From Roseiconus nitratireducens (GTDB lineage Bacteria; Planctomycetota; Planctomycetia; Pirellulales; Pirellulaceae): a stretch of DNA of 64,000 bases. The position numbers were made by a program, and so were the translations under genes. This document shows positions 28,107 to 36,637 of this stretch, one piece after another. The notes beneath the pieces were generated by a model that searched no databases, was not told the DNA's origin, and was given only the letters and a program-made list of their open reading frames with translations. The stretch covers positions 44,623 to 108,622 of the forward strand of contig NZ_VWOX01000021.1 of the NCBI RefSeq assembly GCF_008629675.1, in the 5' to 3' direction. Each line of letters opens with the position of its first letter. The stretch's first letter is position 1.

Positions 28107-29201
28107 ATGCTGCAGAACATTGATTTACGTGAACTCGCCGAGATTCGTGGCAACAGTCGCGACGTCGTCTCGGCATACTTTCGTGGGAGTGATGGGCTGT
28201 CGTGCTTGTCGGGTCGAGAACAGCACATCCGAGATTTGCTGGCGGACGACGCTTTGGAACTGGAGAACTTCGAGGCATCCCTGGCGAACATTCAAGCGCT
28301 GATCGAAGAGGAGTCGCTTGAATCCTACGCCGGCGTGTGCATGTTCAGCAGCGAAATCTTGGGATTCACACGGGGCTACCCGATTTCGATGGAGGTCCCG
28401 AATCGGTTGGTGGTCGGCCCGGCGCCCCACATCCGTCCGCTGGCGGAACTTCAGGACGAATACGAAACCTTTTTAATCGTCGCTGCCGACAATGATCGCA
28501 CGCGATTGTTGGTGGTGACCAACGAAATTGCCGAGGTGGAATCGACGGTCAAGGGCGGCGTGAAGAATCACGTTCGCAAAGGTGGCTGGTCGCAACAACG
28601 CTACGAGCGACGACGCGACGAGCAGCTGGGGCACTATGGAGACGAAGTCTCGGAGAAGATAACGACACTGGTTGGCGAACACGACATCCACCGGATTGTG
28701 ATGGTCGGGTCACAGGAAACGATGCGTGCGATTGAGGAACATCTTCCCCAGCAGATCGCCGACAAGGTGGTGGGTCACGAGCCGTTCGATTTGCATCAGA
28801 GCGACGACGAGATGGTGCAGCTTGCTTATCGGAGTTACTTCGAAGATGAGCGTGATGGCGAACAAGACCTCTGGCAGCAGATCAAGAACCAAACGCTGGG
28901 TGAGGGGCGTGGGTGCACCGGCCCGGAAGAGACGCTGGAAGCCGCAAAAATCGGACGCGTCGAAGAAGCCATCGCGTTTCGGGAAGCCCGTTTGAAGGCG
29001 ACTGCCTGCAAGGATTGTGAAGACGTGGCCTCGGGAGAACTGCAAACCTGCCCGGCGTGCCACTCCCACAACGTCTTCCCCATCGATTACTTAGACGCTC
29101 TTGCTAGGAAGCTTGAACTGACCAGCGCCTCGATCAATTTCGTCGATGAAATCAAAGCCCTGACGAAGGTCGGGCACGTGGGCGCCCTGCTTCGCTATTG
29201 A
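28107..29201 (+). CDS. Bacterial eRF1-like (baeRF) family protein with zinc ribbon
   Basis: A protein of 364 residues related to archaeal/eukaryotic release factor 1 (the baeRF/VLRF1 group). Start at 28107 fits the family opening (MLQNIDLRELAEIRG, then VVSAYF). A central domain runs through TFLIVAADNDRTRLLVVTN, and a basic loop KGGWSQQRYERRR occupies the place of the catalytic GGQ-type loop. A further domain includes VGSQETMRAIEEHL. The C terminus has a zinc ribbon with CKDC and CPAC pairs. Related proteins release peptides from stalled ribosomes; whether this one does is inferred. It is 14 bases upstream of the MscS gene. Confidence 0.8.
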   Translation: MLQNIDLRELAEIRGNSRDVVSAYFRGSDGLSCLSGREQHIRDLLADDALELENFEASLANIQALIEEESLESYAGVCMFSSEILGFTRGYPISMEVPNRLVVGPAPHIRPLAELQDEYETFLIVAADNDRTRLLVVTNEIAEVESTVKGGVKNHVRKGGWSQQRYERRRDEQLGHYGDEVSEKITTLVGEHDIHRIVMVGSQETMRAIEEHLPQQIADKVVGHEPFDLHQSDDEMVQLAYRSYFEDERDGEQDLWQQIKNQTLGEGRGCTGPEETLEAAKIGRVEEAIAFREARLKATACKDCEDVASGELQTCPACHSHNVFPIDYLDALARKLELTSASINFVDEIKALTKVGHVGALLRY

Positions 29202-29215
29202 CGCCACTGTGATCC

Positions 29216-31042
29216 ATGCTGAATCCAAGAATATTCACTCTTTGTCTGCTGGTTGGTTTGTGCTTCCCGTCGATCGGCATGGGCCAAAGTCTGCCGGGAT
29301 CGTCGAAATCCTCGTCGGTTGACGGTCAGCGGCCCACGTCCACGCAGATCGGCTTCTTTGAGTTGTTGGAGTCGGGCAGCGACGCGTTGTTGAAGCTTTT
29401 CGAACGTGGCCAGCAAGCTCCCACCGTGGAAGATCCCAAGTGGAATTCGCTTGAAAGTCCACGTCACACGACAATGACCTTCCTGGAAGCGATGCATCAT
29501 GTCGCCTTGGGGCGTGACGGCGCGTTAGATCGAGCCACCAAAACGTTCGGCGACGTCGACCCGGAGGACGCTCGTCAAACCGCGGAAGACCTATTGCACG
29601 TTTTTGATCGGCTTCCCGAGATGTCGTCCGGTTCGATCCCGGGACCCGACATCGTGAATCAGACGGGGATCCGTCGATTAGAGCTGTTCCCCCGGGGAAT
29701 CCAGCACGACTGGATTTACCGAGCGTTGGATGGATCGCCCGAAGGCTCCATCACGCTCGTGAGTGCGGAAGATGGGGCTTGGTATTTTGACCGGAGCACC
29801 TTGGAGGGGGCTTCGGAGTTGTTGGCCAGCGTCAAAAAGATCCCGCCTCGCGAACGGATCGCCCGGCGCGGGAATCTGCTCAAAACCGTCTTGGAGCCGA
29901 CGCTAGAGCAGACAACCGCCGGGGACTGGGCGTTTTTCGTGGGCGTCTCCCTGGCCGGGCTGGCGATCGCGTGGGGCGTTGCCTGGATTCTTCATCGCTT
30001 CAAATCATGGCGACACGACAACGGTTGGTTGATGCCGTTGCTGAACGGAGCGGTCGTTTCCGCATGGATTTTGATCGTCACCATTGCGATCGCCATCGGA
30101 TCGGCGCGGCTGCATTTCCATCCGACGCTGGCCGACATGCGAAATGCCTTGATCCAAGCCGCCGTCGTCCTGGCCGCGATTTGCCTGGCGGTCTCGTTGA
30201 TCGAGATGGCATGTCTGGGATTCCGTCGCACGTTCTATTCGGACGATGATCCGTACGCGCGGATGATGTCGGTCATGGTGCGACGAGCGGTTCGAATCAT
30301 TTCAGGAGTGGTCATTGCCATCTTCTTGATTCAGAACGTCTTTCATTGGAACGTCACGGCACTGCTTGGCGGTTTTGCAATCATCGCCCTTGCCTTGTCA
30401 CTTGCCGCGCAGGATGCGGTGAAAAACCTGTTCGGGGCATTTACCGTCTTTTCGACGCGGCCATTCATGACGGGGGACTGGGTCCGATTCGACGGCGAAC
30501 TGGGGACGATCGACGACGTTGGCTTGCAGGCAACGAAGATTCGGCTGTTGTCCGGCGAGCTGTACAGTGTGCCCAACATGAAGTTTATTGACTCGCCGGT
30601 GGAGAACCTGTCGGAACGGAACTACCTGCGGCGCGTGATGGACGTGGCGATTACCTATGACACGCCGGTGGAGAAAGTCCGCGAGGGCATCGAGATCATT
30701 GGGGAAATCCTGTCTAGCGAGGAAGTGACGCGGGACGGAGAAGGAGACCTGGAGGGGCATCCACCCCGAGTCTGGTTCGACAAGTTCGGATCCCACTACC
30801 TGAACTTGCGGGCCGATTATTGGTACATGATGGAAACCGATCACGGCGACATCCAAAGGGATACTGAACGAGGCTGGTTCAGCTACCTCGATCACGCAAC
30901 ACGCGTCAACCAAATGGTGTTGGAGCGATTCAATGACGCGGGAATCGACTTTGCATTTCCGACACAAACCCTGTACTTGGCGAACGATCCTGACAGAAAG
31001 CTGAAGGTCGAGCGGGCCGAGCGGCAGGAGCCGGTGTCGTGA
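29216..31042 (+). CDS. MscS-family mechanosensitive channel
   Basis: A 608-residue channel protein. A signal peptide (MLNPRIFTLCLLVGLCFPSI) precedes a long soluble N-terminal region of about 200 residues, then several membrane segments, and the MscS core: the pore helix and beta domain are seen in LALSLAAQDAVKNLFGAFTV, DWVRFDGELGTIDDVGLQAT and LYSVPNMKFIDSPVENLS. MscS channels open on membrane tension to release solutes. It follows the eRF1-like gene by 14 bases on the same strand, which suggests co-transcription. Confidence 0.92.
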   Translation: MLNPRIFTLCLLVGLCFPSIGMGQSLPGSSKSSSVDGQRPTSTQIGFFELLESGSDALLKLFERGQQAPTVEDPKWNSLESPRHTTMTFLEAMHHVALGRDGALDRATKTFGDVDPEDARQTAEDLLHVFDRLPEMSSGSIPGPDIVNQTGIRRLELFPRGIQHDWIYRALDGSPEGSITLVSAEDGAWYFDRSTLEGASELLASVKKIPPRERIARRGNLLKTVLEPTLEQTTAGDWAFFVGVSLAGLAIAWGVAWILHRFKSWRHDNGWLMPLLNGAVVSAWILIVTIAIAIGSARLHFHPTLADMRNALIQAAVVLAAICLAVSLIEMACLGFRRTFYSDDDPYARMMSVMVRRAVRIISGVVIAIFLIQNVFHWNVTALLGGFAIIALALSLAAQDAVKNLFGAFTVFSTRPFMTGDWVRFDGELGTIDDVGLQATKIRLLSGELYSVPNMKFIDSPVENLSERNYLRRVMDVAITYDTPVEKVREGIEIIGEILSSEEVTRDGEGDLEGHPPRVWFDKFGSHYLNLRADYWYMMETDHGDIQRDTERGWFSYLDHATRVNQMVLERFNDAGIDFAFPTQTLYLANDPDRKLKVERAERQEPVS

Positions 31043-31176
31043 GGGATCCGATGCAGGAAGCTGCTTCCGAAAGCATCACCGGGCTGCCGAAGCGTGTAAT
31101 CTTGAAGGCCTCCAAGACAGTGTCCTGTCTTCACTGAATGCAGCCTTCACTCAATGCACCAGCGGTTGTCGCGATC

Positions 31177-31965
31177 ATGAATTCGAAGCCCCTCGGAGTT
31201 TATTCGCTGGCCGTTGCACTGGTTGTTCTTGCGGCTTCCACGGGGCGAGCCGCTGACCTGACGATGCGTTTTGTCTGGGAGGGGCGACCGCCGGAGCTGG
31301 AACCCATCGAGAATCCGTTTGCGCATGATTGCCGTGAAGTGGACTTGAATGAAGGCCGGCAGTTCGTCGATGCGAAATCGAAGGGAGTCCGTGACGTTGT
31401 TGCTTACGTGTCGCCCAGTCGCCGGGAGCGAGAACAATGGAAACGTCCGCCGCGGAATCGGGAGGTCGAGATCGGCGTCAAGGATTGTCGCATTCAACCG
31501 CACATTGTTGTGGCTCAGGCAGGCGACCGGCTCATCGTTCGGGAGCAGGACGACGCCGTCTTTCACAACCTGACGTTTGCCTGGTTCGCGAATCAGCCGT
31601 TCTCAGGGGTTGTCCCGCCGAAGAGCAGTTACACGCTGCGGTTGCGATCGGCGGAACCCGCCCCGATACCGGTTCGCTGCAACATTCATCCCTGGGAACG
31701 GGCCTATGTATTGGTGTTGGAGCATGAATTCGTCGGTGTCTCCGACAAGGACGGTCATCTGGCCATCCGCGGGCTACCGAAGGGACCGGTAACGATCAGG
31801 GTCTGGCATGAACACGGCACCCTCGGTTCGGTTCGCATCGGCGGCGAACGGCGGCCGCTGGCCAAAGGCCGACTGCATCTCGATCTGAACGACCCTGTGA
31901 CGGATCTTGGCGAGGTCGTGATCGACGCCGCCAGCTTCGAGAACCGTGATCGGGCAGCGGACTGA
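31177..31965 (+). CDS. Cupredoxin-like periplasmic protein
   Basis: A 262-residue exported protein. The start at 31177 gives a standard signal peptide ending near GRAAD; an ATG at 31138 is an alternative. A cupredoxin-like fold is suggested by VFHNLTFAW (His) and by RCNIHPWERAYVLVL (Cys, His), the pattern of type-1 copper ligands. The usual axial Met, expected about six residues after the Cys, is Glu here, so copper binding may be altered. A C-terminal carboxypeptidase-regulatory-like sandwich follows (SDKDGHLAIRGLPKGPVTIR). The stop lies inside a 16-bp tandem repeat. Confidence 0.75.
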   Translation: MNSKPLGVYSLAVALVVLAASTGRAADLTMRFVWEGRPPELEPIENPFAHDCREVDLNEGRQFVDAKSKGVRDVVAYVSPSRREREQWKRPPRNREVEIGVKDCRIQPHIVVAQAGDRLIVREQDDAVFHNLTFAWFANQPFSGVVPPKSSYTLRLRSAEPAPIPVRCNIHPWERAYVLVLEHEFVGVSDKDGHLAIRGLPKGPVTIRVWHEHGTLGSVRIGGERRPLAKGRLHLDLNDPVTDLGEVVIDAASFENRDRAAD

Positions 31966-31999
31966 TTGGGCAGCGGACTGATTGGGCAGCGGACTGTTG
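31952..31999. repeat. 16-bp tandem repeat, three units
   Basis: GGGCAGCGGACTGATT is repeated three times, the last unit diverging at its end. The first unit overlaps the final codons and stop of the cupredoxin-like gene, and each of the first two units contains a TGA. Since 16 is not a multiple of three, gain or loss of a unit would alter only the 3' flank. Confidence 0.85.
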
Positions 32000-32407
32000 G
32001 TGCTGCCGGATTGCTGCGAACCCGACGGTGGAGCAGCGAATCACGGAGCTTGAGCGCGCGGCAACGCACGGAGGACGCGTGTCTGCCGGCGGGAACACGG
32101 CCGCCTGTCGCGAACGGGGCGTCGATCGCCGGCCGTTGACAATCCCTGAAAAGAATTGCCGGAATGCCACTCAGCTCCGGGGCCGGGCTTACACTGGATT
32201 TTTCCCATCGTCCGTTCGCGTGACGATCTGGCCGACGGATCAAGCGACGGCAGGATGGGATTCGGGTTGCCTGTCCCCGTTCCGATTCAGGACCTCCAGT
32301 TCTTGGCAACCATGATTTCGATCACGAGGTCGTCCACCTTGGTCCGTTTCTCACCGTGATGTGAATTTCATGAACTGCTAGTGCTTCAATACCGAGGAGA
32401 TTCTCCG
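32000..32407. other. Intergenic region upstream of first cassette
   Basis: About 400 bases between the cupredoxin-like gene and the SnoaL-like gene. No gene is supported. A good ribosome binding site (GAGGAGA, 32394-32400) lies just before the ATG at 32408. Confidence 0.45.
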
Positions 32408-33325
32408 ATGCGATTCATTGCCAGATCGATTTTGTCGCTGACCCTGCTTGCGACGCTGGGACTTCCCGCACGCTCAGACGAGACCGCGGTGAAGAGAATG
32501 ATCGATGAATACGCCCAGGCGTTCAATTCACATCAGATCGAGGACGTGATGAGTTTTTGGACAGAGTCGGGGGTGCACATCGATCGTGAGACCGGTGAGC
32601 GGACCGAAGGGCGTGAGTCCATTCGGAGCGATATCGCAGCAGCCTTCGAGCAACGACCCGACACGCGGATCTTTGGCCGGATCACACGGTTACGATTGAT
32701 CAAGCCCGATGTCGCCAGCGTCGAGGGTGAGGTCACGGTGAGTTCGGCCGACGACCCCACCAGCGTGAATGAGTTTTCCGCCATCCTGGTCAATCAGAAC
32801 GACAAGTGGATGATTGAAGAGATCGAGGAAACGCCCGTCGCGCCACCGGCATCGTCCTACGACGCCCTTCAGCCGTTGGCATGGCTGGTGGGAACCTGGG
32901 TCGACGACGGTGAAGACGCCCGCGTCGAAACCGTGTATCGCTGGACGCCGAATCAGGCATTCCTGTTGCGTTCGTTTGCAGTTCAAGTCCCCGATGGGGT
33001 GACCTCGCAGGGGACGCAGATCATCGGTTGGGATCCACGAAGCGCCGAAATTCGGTCCTGGACGTTCAATTCCGACGGATCTTTCGGGGATGGCGTCTGG
33101 ACCCAAAGCGGCAGCGAATGGTTGATCAAGTCCAGCCAAACGTTGGCCGACGGTCGAGCGGCCTCCGGAACGTTTGTTCTCTCTCGGGTCAATGACGATG
33201 AGATGACACTCAAGTTGATCGGGCACGACATTGAAGGCGATCCGCAACCGGCGTCGCCGACCGTCCGTGTGGTCCGTGTTCCCGGCGCGGACAAGGCACC
33301 GGCCGAGTCCACGGAAACCGAGTAG
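32408..33325 (+). CDS. Exported SnoaL-like (SgcJ/EcaC type) protein, cassette copy 1
   Basis: A 305-residue protein starting after a strong GAGGAGA site. The signal peptide is MRFIARSILSLTLLATLGL. Residues about 25-145 form a SnoaL/NTF2-like cone (IDEYAQAFNSHQIEDVMSFW, GRESIRSDIAAAF). A second domain of about 140 residues follows, with LAWLVGTWVDDGEDARVETV and TQIIGWDPRSAEIRSWTF. The same two-domain order occurs in the gene at 42694, so the two are paralogues. It is 21 bases upstream of a low-complexity surface protein gene and most likely co-transcribed. NTF2-like folds bind small ligands; no substrate can be named. Confidence 0.85.
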   Translation: MRFIARSILSLTLLATLGLPARSDETAVKRMIDEYAQAFNSHQIEDVMSFWTESGVHIDRETGERTEGRESIRSDIAAAFEQRPDTRIFGRITRLRLIKPDVASVEGEVTVSSADDPTSVNEFSAILVNQNDKWMIEEIEETPVAPPASSYDALQPLAWLVGTWVDDGEDARVETVYRWTPNQAFLLRSFAVQVPDGVTSQGTQIIGWDPRSAEIRSWTFNSDGSFGDGVWTQSGSEWLIKSSQTLADGRAASGTFVLSRVNDDEMTLKLIGHDIEGDPQPASPTVRVVRVPGADKAPAESTETE

Positions 33326-33346
33326 GCAGTTGGAGGAATTTGAACG

Positions 33347-35095
33347 ATGAATACGAAACTTCAATCGATCGTGATCGCCCTGGTCGCCTTGCTGCTGATC
33401 GCGGTACCGCTGATCGATGGCGGCGACGCTTTGGCAGGGAGCGGGTTCAAAGGAAAGTCAGGTGGCCGCGGCGGAGCCGGCCGTCCCAGTGCGAGCCGTC
33501 CCAGTGCGAGCCGGGCCAAGCCCGCCCCGCGCCCCAGCACGCCAAAGCTGGGAGGCAGTCGACCGTCCAGCCGACCCGCGAGCCGGCCTGGAAGCCGCCC
33601 CTCGGTCAGCAAACCCGCCGTCAGCAAGCCGGCGATGAACCGTCCAACGGCGCGCCCCTCGGCAAGCCGTCCTGCCGCGTCGCGTCCACAAACCAATCGT
33701 CCCGGCGGCGGCATCAAGCCCTCGACGCGACCTTCCGCCAAACCATCGACTCGGCCTGGCAGCCGGCCGGCACCCTCCCGGCCCGGCGTTTCCAAGCCCA
33801 GCATTTCGAAGCCCAATCTTCCGAAGCCCAACGTCAACCGCCCCAACACCTCGCGGCCCGGAATCAGCAAGCCGACGCCCAATCGCCCCAGCATCCCCGA
33901 CCTCGGCGGTTCGGGTCTGAACAAGCCCGGTCGACCCGGCAATTCCAATCGGCCCGAGATCAACCTTCCCAACCGACCCGGTACGAATCGACCCGGTACG
34001 AATCGACCCGGTACGAATCGACCCGGCGGGAACCTCCCGAACCGCCCGGGCAGCAATCGTCCTGGCGGCGGCGCGGCCGGTCCGGGTGACCTGAGCGATT
34101 TCTTGGGCATGGACAAGCCGCTGCGCCCCAGCGGACCCGGCCCAAATCGTCCCGGAGTCGCGGGCCGGCCGGGCGCCGGTGATCGCCCCGGAATCAACAA
34201 GCGACCCAACTTTGGCGACATCAATGTGGGTGACGTCAACATCGGCAACAACACGGTGATCAACAACCGGCCTTCGTGGGCCAACATTGATCGCAACCAG
34301 ATCAATAACTTGAACAACCGTTGGCAGAACCAAATCGGTGACATGTACAACTGGGGCAACCGGCACCCCGATCGCATGGATTATTGGCATGGTTGGGGAG
34401 ATGGCGTTCGTCGCCACTGGGACCAAGGTTACCGCGACTATTTCAGTCCGAACTGGTGGAGCCGACATTCGCATGGTTTCAGCGGTTGGCACTACAGCGT
34501 TCAGTTCCGTGACCACTCCCCGAACTACTGGTGGACCATCCCGACATTTGCCGCCTGCACCAGTTTCTTCAACTGGGGAGCATCGAATGTGTGGGCGCAG
34601 CCGGTCTACTACGACTACGGTCAGGGCGGGAACGTCGTCTACGAGAACAACGTTGTGTACATCAACGGCGAGCAGGTCGCATCGGCGGACGAATACGCAC
34701 AAAGTGCGGCGATCCTGGCCACTGTTCCGCCACCGGCCAGCGAAGAGGAAGCGGAACAAGTTGAATGGATGCCGTTGGGCACCTTTGCGGTGGCCAGGGA
34801 TCCGCAGGACGTCGACCCGAACACGGTCTTGCAGTTGGCCGTCAGCAAGCAGGGTATCATCAGCGGGACGCTGTACAACACCAAGACCGACCAGGCTTAC
34901 ACCGTTCAGGGGCAGGTCGACCAGGAAACCCAGCGGGTCGCATTCCGGCTTGGCGAAAGTGAAGACATCGTCATCGAGACGGGACTTTACAACCTCACCC
35001 AGGATGACGCTCCGGTGTTGGTTCACTTCGGAACGGATCGTGTCGAGAATTGGCTGCTGGTGCGACTGGAGAATCCAGAACCCGAGTCAAACTAA
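33347..35095 (+). CDS. Pro/Arg/Ser-rich low-complexity surface protein, cassette copy 1
   Basis: A 582-residue exported protein. After a signal peptide (residues 1-30) about 240 residues are built from short RPS, KPS and NRPG units, including three copies of a 15-base repeat encoding NRPGT. A region rich in Trp, Asn and His follows (MDYWHGWGDGVRRHWDQGY), then a conserved C-terminal 190 residues: VYYDYGQGGNVVYENNVVYI, WMPLGTFAVARDPQ, VENWLLVRLENP. This C-terminal part is shared with the gene at 43751, although the low-complexity regions differ (Pro/Arg versus Gly). It follows the SnoaL-like gene by 21 bases. Probably a secreted or wall-associated structural protein. Confidence 0.85.
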   Translation: MNTKLQSIVIALVALLLIAVPLIDGGDALAGSGFKGKSGGRGGAGRPSASRPSASRAKPAPRPSTPKLGGSRPSSRPASRPGSRPSVSKPAVSKPAMNRPTARPSASRPAASRPQTNRPGGGIKPSTRPSAKPSTRPGSRPAPSRPGVSKPSISKPNLPKPNVNRPNTSRPGISKPTPNRPSIPDLGGSGLNKPGRPGNSNRPEINLPNRPGTNRPGTNRPGTNRPGGNLPNRPGSNRPGGGAAGPGDLSDFLGMDKPLRPSGPGPNRPGVAGRPGAGDRPGINKRPNFGDINVGDVNIGNNTVINNRPSWANIDRNQINNLNNRWQNQIGDMYNWGNRHPDRMDYWHGWGDGVRRHWDQGYRDYFSPNWWSRHSHGFSGWHYSVQFRDHSPNYWWTIPTFAACTSFFNWGASNVWAQPVYYDYGQGGNVVYENNVVYINGEQVASADEYAQSAAILATVPPPASEEEAEQVEWMPLGTFAVARDPQDVDPNTVLQLAVSKQGIISGTLYNTKTDQAYTVQGQVDQETQRVAFRLGESEDIVIETGLYNLTQDDAPVLVHFGTDRVENWLLVRLENPEPESN

Positions 35096-35266
35096 AGCAT
35101 TCCAGTTCGCCACGACGGCACGGGCAGCGGAAACATGCCGACGGCTCTTCCGATCGACTTGCGTTTCTATTCAGGTCCGCAAGATCGGGACGGTCGTTGT
35201 TCATCCTTTCCGGTAAGTTGGCTGCCCGCCGAAGTGAACACTTCTTGACGCCATCACGAGCAGAAC

Positions 35267-36637
35267 ATGAGCGATCGATCGTCGACCCCGCGGGCATCCG
35301 GACGCCGCGCGGGATGGTTGCGTCGCTTGGGCATCGCTTTTGTTGTGCTCGCCTTGCTGGTGATCATTGCGCCGGCCGTGATTGCGCGAACAGGCCTGCG
35401 CGACCGACTGATCAACACCATCATGGCGGCTCCCAGCCTCACCGCTTCGACCGGCGCGGCGTCGCTCGGATGGATCTCCCCCGTGTCGATCGACGACCTG
35501 AAGATCGAAGGAAAGCAGCACCGTTTCCGTATCGAGGTCGACAGCGTCACGACGGACCGGCCCTGGCCGCAGCTGTTTGCTTCGTCGCCGGACTTGGGGA
35601 CGATTTCCGTTGAAAAACCGCGTCTGTGGTGCAAGCTTCCCCTGGGGGAGAAGGGGACGGTTTCACCGCTCCTCTCACCCATCTTCACCGCGGCGATCCA
35701 CGACGCTTCGATGTCCGTCGAAAGCGATCTGTCCGATCAGCCGCTGATCGATTTTGACGGCGTTGATTTGACCGCGCACGTGCGAGATTCGGATCAGGGA
35801 AGGTGGTTGTCGGTGGAGCCCTTCGAGATCTATCAGAGAGAAGTCTTAACGCCCGAGCATTGCGACCAGTTGTTGGGGCTGATCAGTCCTTCGCTGGGGG
35901 ATGCCGCGGAAGTGGAAGGAGAATTCTCTCTCTCGATGTCCAACTTGCGATTGCCCATTGGGCTTTCGGAGCGGGAGGCGATGGAGCAACTTGAAGCTCA
36001 GGGCGAGCTGGCTCTGCATCGGGTTGCCATCCAAACGGGGAATCCGATGCTGAAGATGTTGGCCAAGCTGGTCGCCGACATCCACCAAACGCAGCCGCCG
36101 TCGCAGACACGGGTCGTCAAGGATGCGTTGATCAAGTTCCAGGCACGCGACGGACGTTTGTATCACGAAGGCCTCCGGTTCGGATTCCCCGACATCGATC
36201 CGGGACTGGAGGTTTTGGCCCGAGGATCGGTCGGACTCGATCAGTCGCTGGACACGGTCTTGGAAATCCCGCGGCTTGATCCGGCAAAACAGCAACAAAA
36301 AGGTCCGGTTCGATGCCAAGTGACCGGCACCGTCGGCAATCCGCAGTTCTCGGTACAAGACGCATCGCTCGTGGTGCGTTTGCCCAACCGAGCTGAACCG
36401 CTGATCGATGTCGACGGGGTGGACTTTACGGCGCACGTCGAAGATTCACCGAGCGGACGTGTGATTTCATTTGATCCAATGGAATTGCTGGACCGAGACA
36501 AGATCGATCGGAATCTGGCGAGCACGCTGCTGCAATTCGTCGATCCTGGATTGGGGTACTCTCCCAAGGTGGATGGCGAAGTTTCTCTTTCGCTGGATCA
36601 ACTCCGTCTTCCGATCGGGGCTGTTGACGATGATTGA
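35267..36637 (+). CDS. AsmA-like four-repeat membrane-anchored protein, part before in-frame TGA
   Basis: A 456-residue product with an N-terminal membrane anchor (residues about 20-42, LGIAFVVLALLVIIAPAVIA) and an AsmA-like opening (GAASLGWISPVSIDDLKI, DLGTISVEKPRLWCKL). It then enters the first of four tandem repeats of about 205-215 residues. The frame stops at a TGA (36635-36637) inside repeat 2, yet the same frame continues open to 38341 with repeats 2-4 intact. The whole reads as one 1,024-codon gene with one stop inside. AsmA/TamB-like proteins bridge the periplasm and move lipids; that role here is inferred from shape only. Confidence 0.8.
   Translation: MSDRSSTPRASGRRAGWLRRLGIAFVVLALLVIIAPAVIARTGLRDRLINTIMAAPSLTASTGAASLGWISPVSIDDLKIEGKQHRFRIEVDSVTTDRPWPQLFASSPDLGTISVEKPRLWCKLPLGEKGTVSPLLSPIFTAAIHDASMSVESDLSDQPLIDFDGVDLTAHVRDSDQGRWLSVEPFEIYQREVLTPEHCDQLLGLISPSLGDAAEVEGEFSLSMSNLRLPIGLSEREAMEQLEAQGELALHRVAIQTGNPMLKMLAKLVADIHQTQPPSQTRVVKDALIKFQARDGRLYHEGLRFGFPDIDPGLEVLARGSVGLDQSLDTVLEIPRLDPAKQQQKGPVRCQVTGTVGNPQFSVQDASLVVRLPNRAEPLIDVDGVDFTAHVEDSPSGRVISFDPMELLDRDKIDRNLASTLLQFVDPGLGYSPKVDGEVSLSLDQLRLPIGAVDDD
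36635..36637 (+). other. Single in-frame TGA within an otherwise open 1,024-codon frame
   Basis: Aligning the four repeats without gaps, the segment LPIGAVDDD-stop-LQSLRLDG matches LPIGLSEREAMEQLEAQG in repeat 1 and IPVGGPDAQWLADLEVRG in repeat 3. The stop occupies exactly one residue position, filled by Ala in repeat 1, Trp (TGG at 37292-37294) in repeat 3 and Leu in repeat 4. A single TGG to TGA change would explain it. The base after the stop is C (TGA CTC), the fourth base most often linked with leaky UGA. Confidence 0.9.

Noticed and set aside
33458..35026. A 522-residue frame opposite the Pro-rich surface protein
   Set aside because: Arises from the low-complexity codon pattern; the plus strand has the signal peptide and the domain shared with its paralogue.
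36635..36637. Selenocysteine at the in-frame TGA
   Set aside because: Paralogous repeats have Ala, Trp or Leu, not Cys, at this position, and the family is not a redox enzyme; no SECIS-like hairpin was evident.
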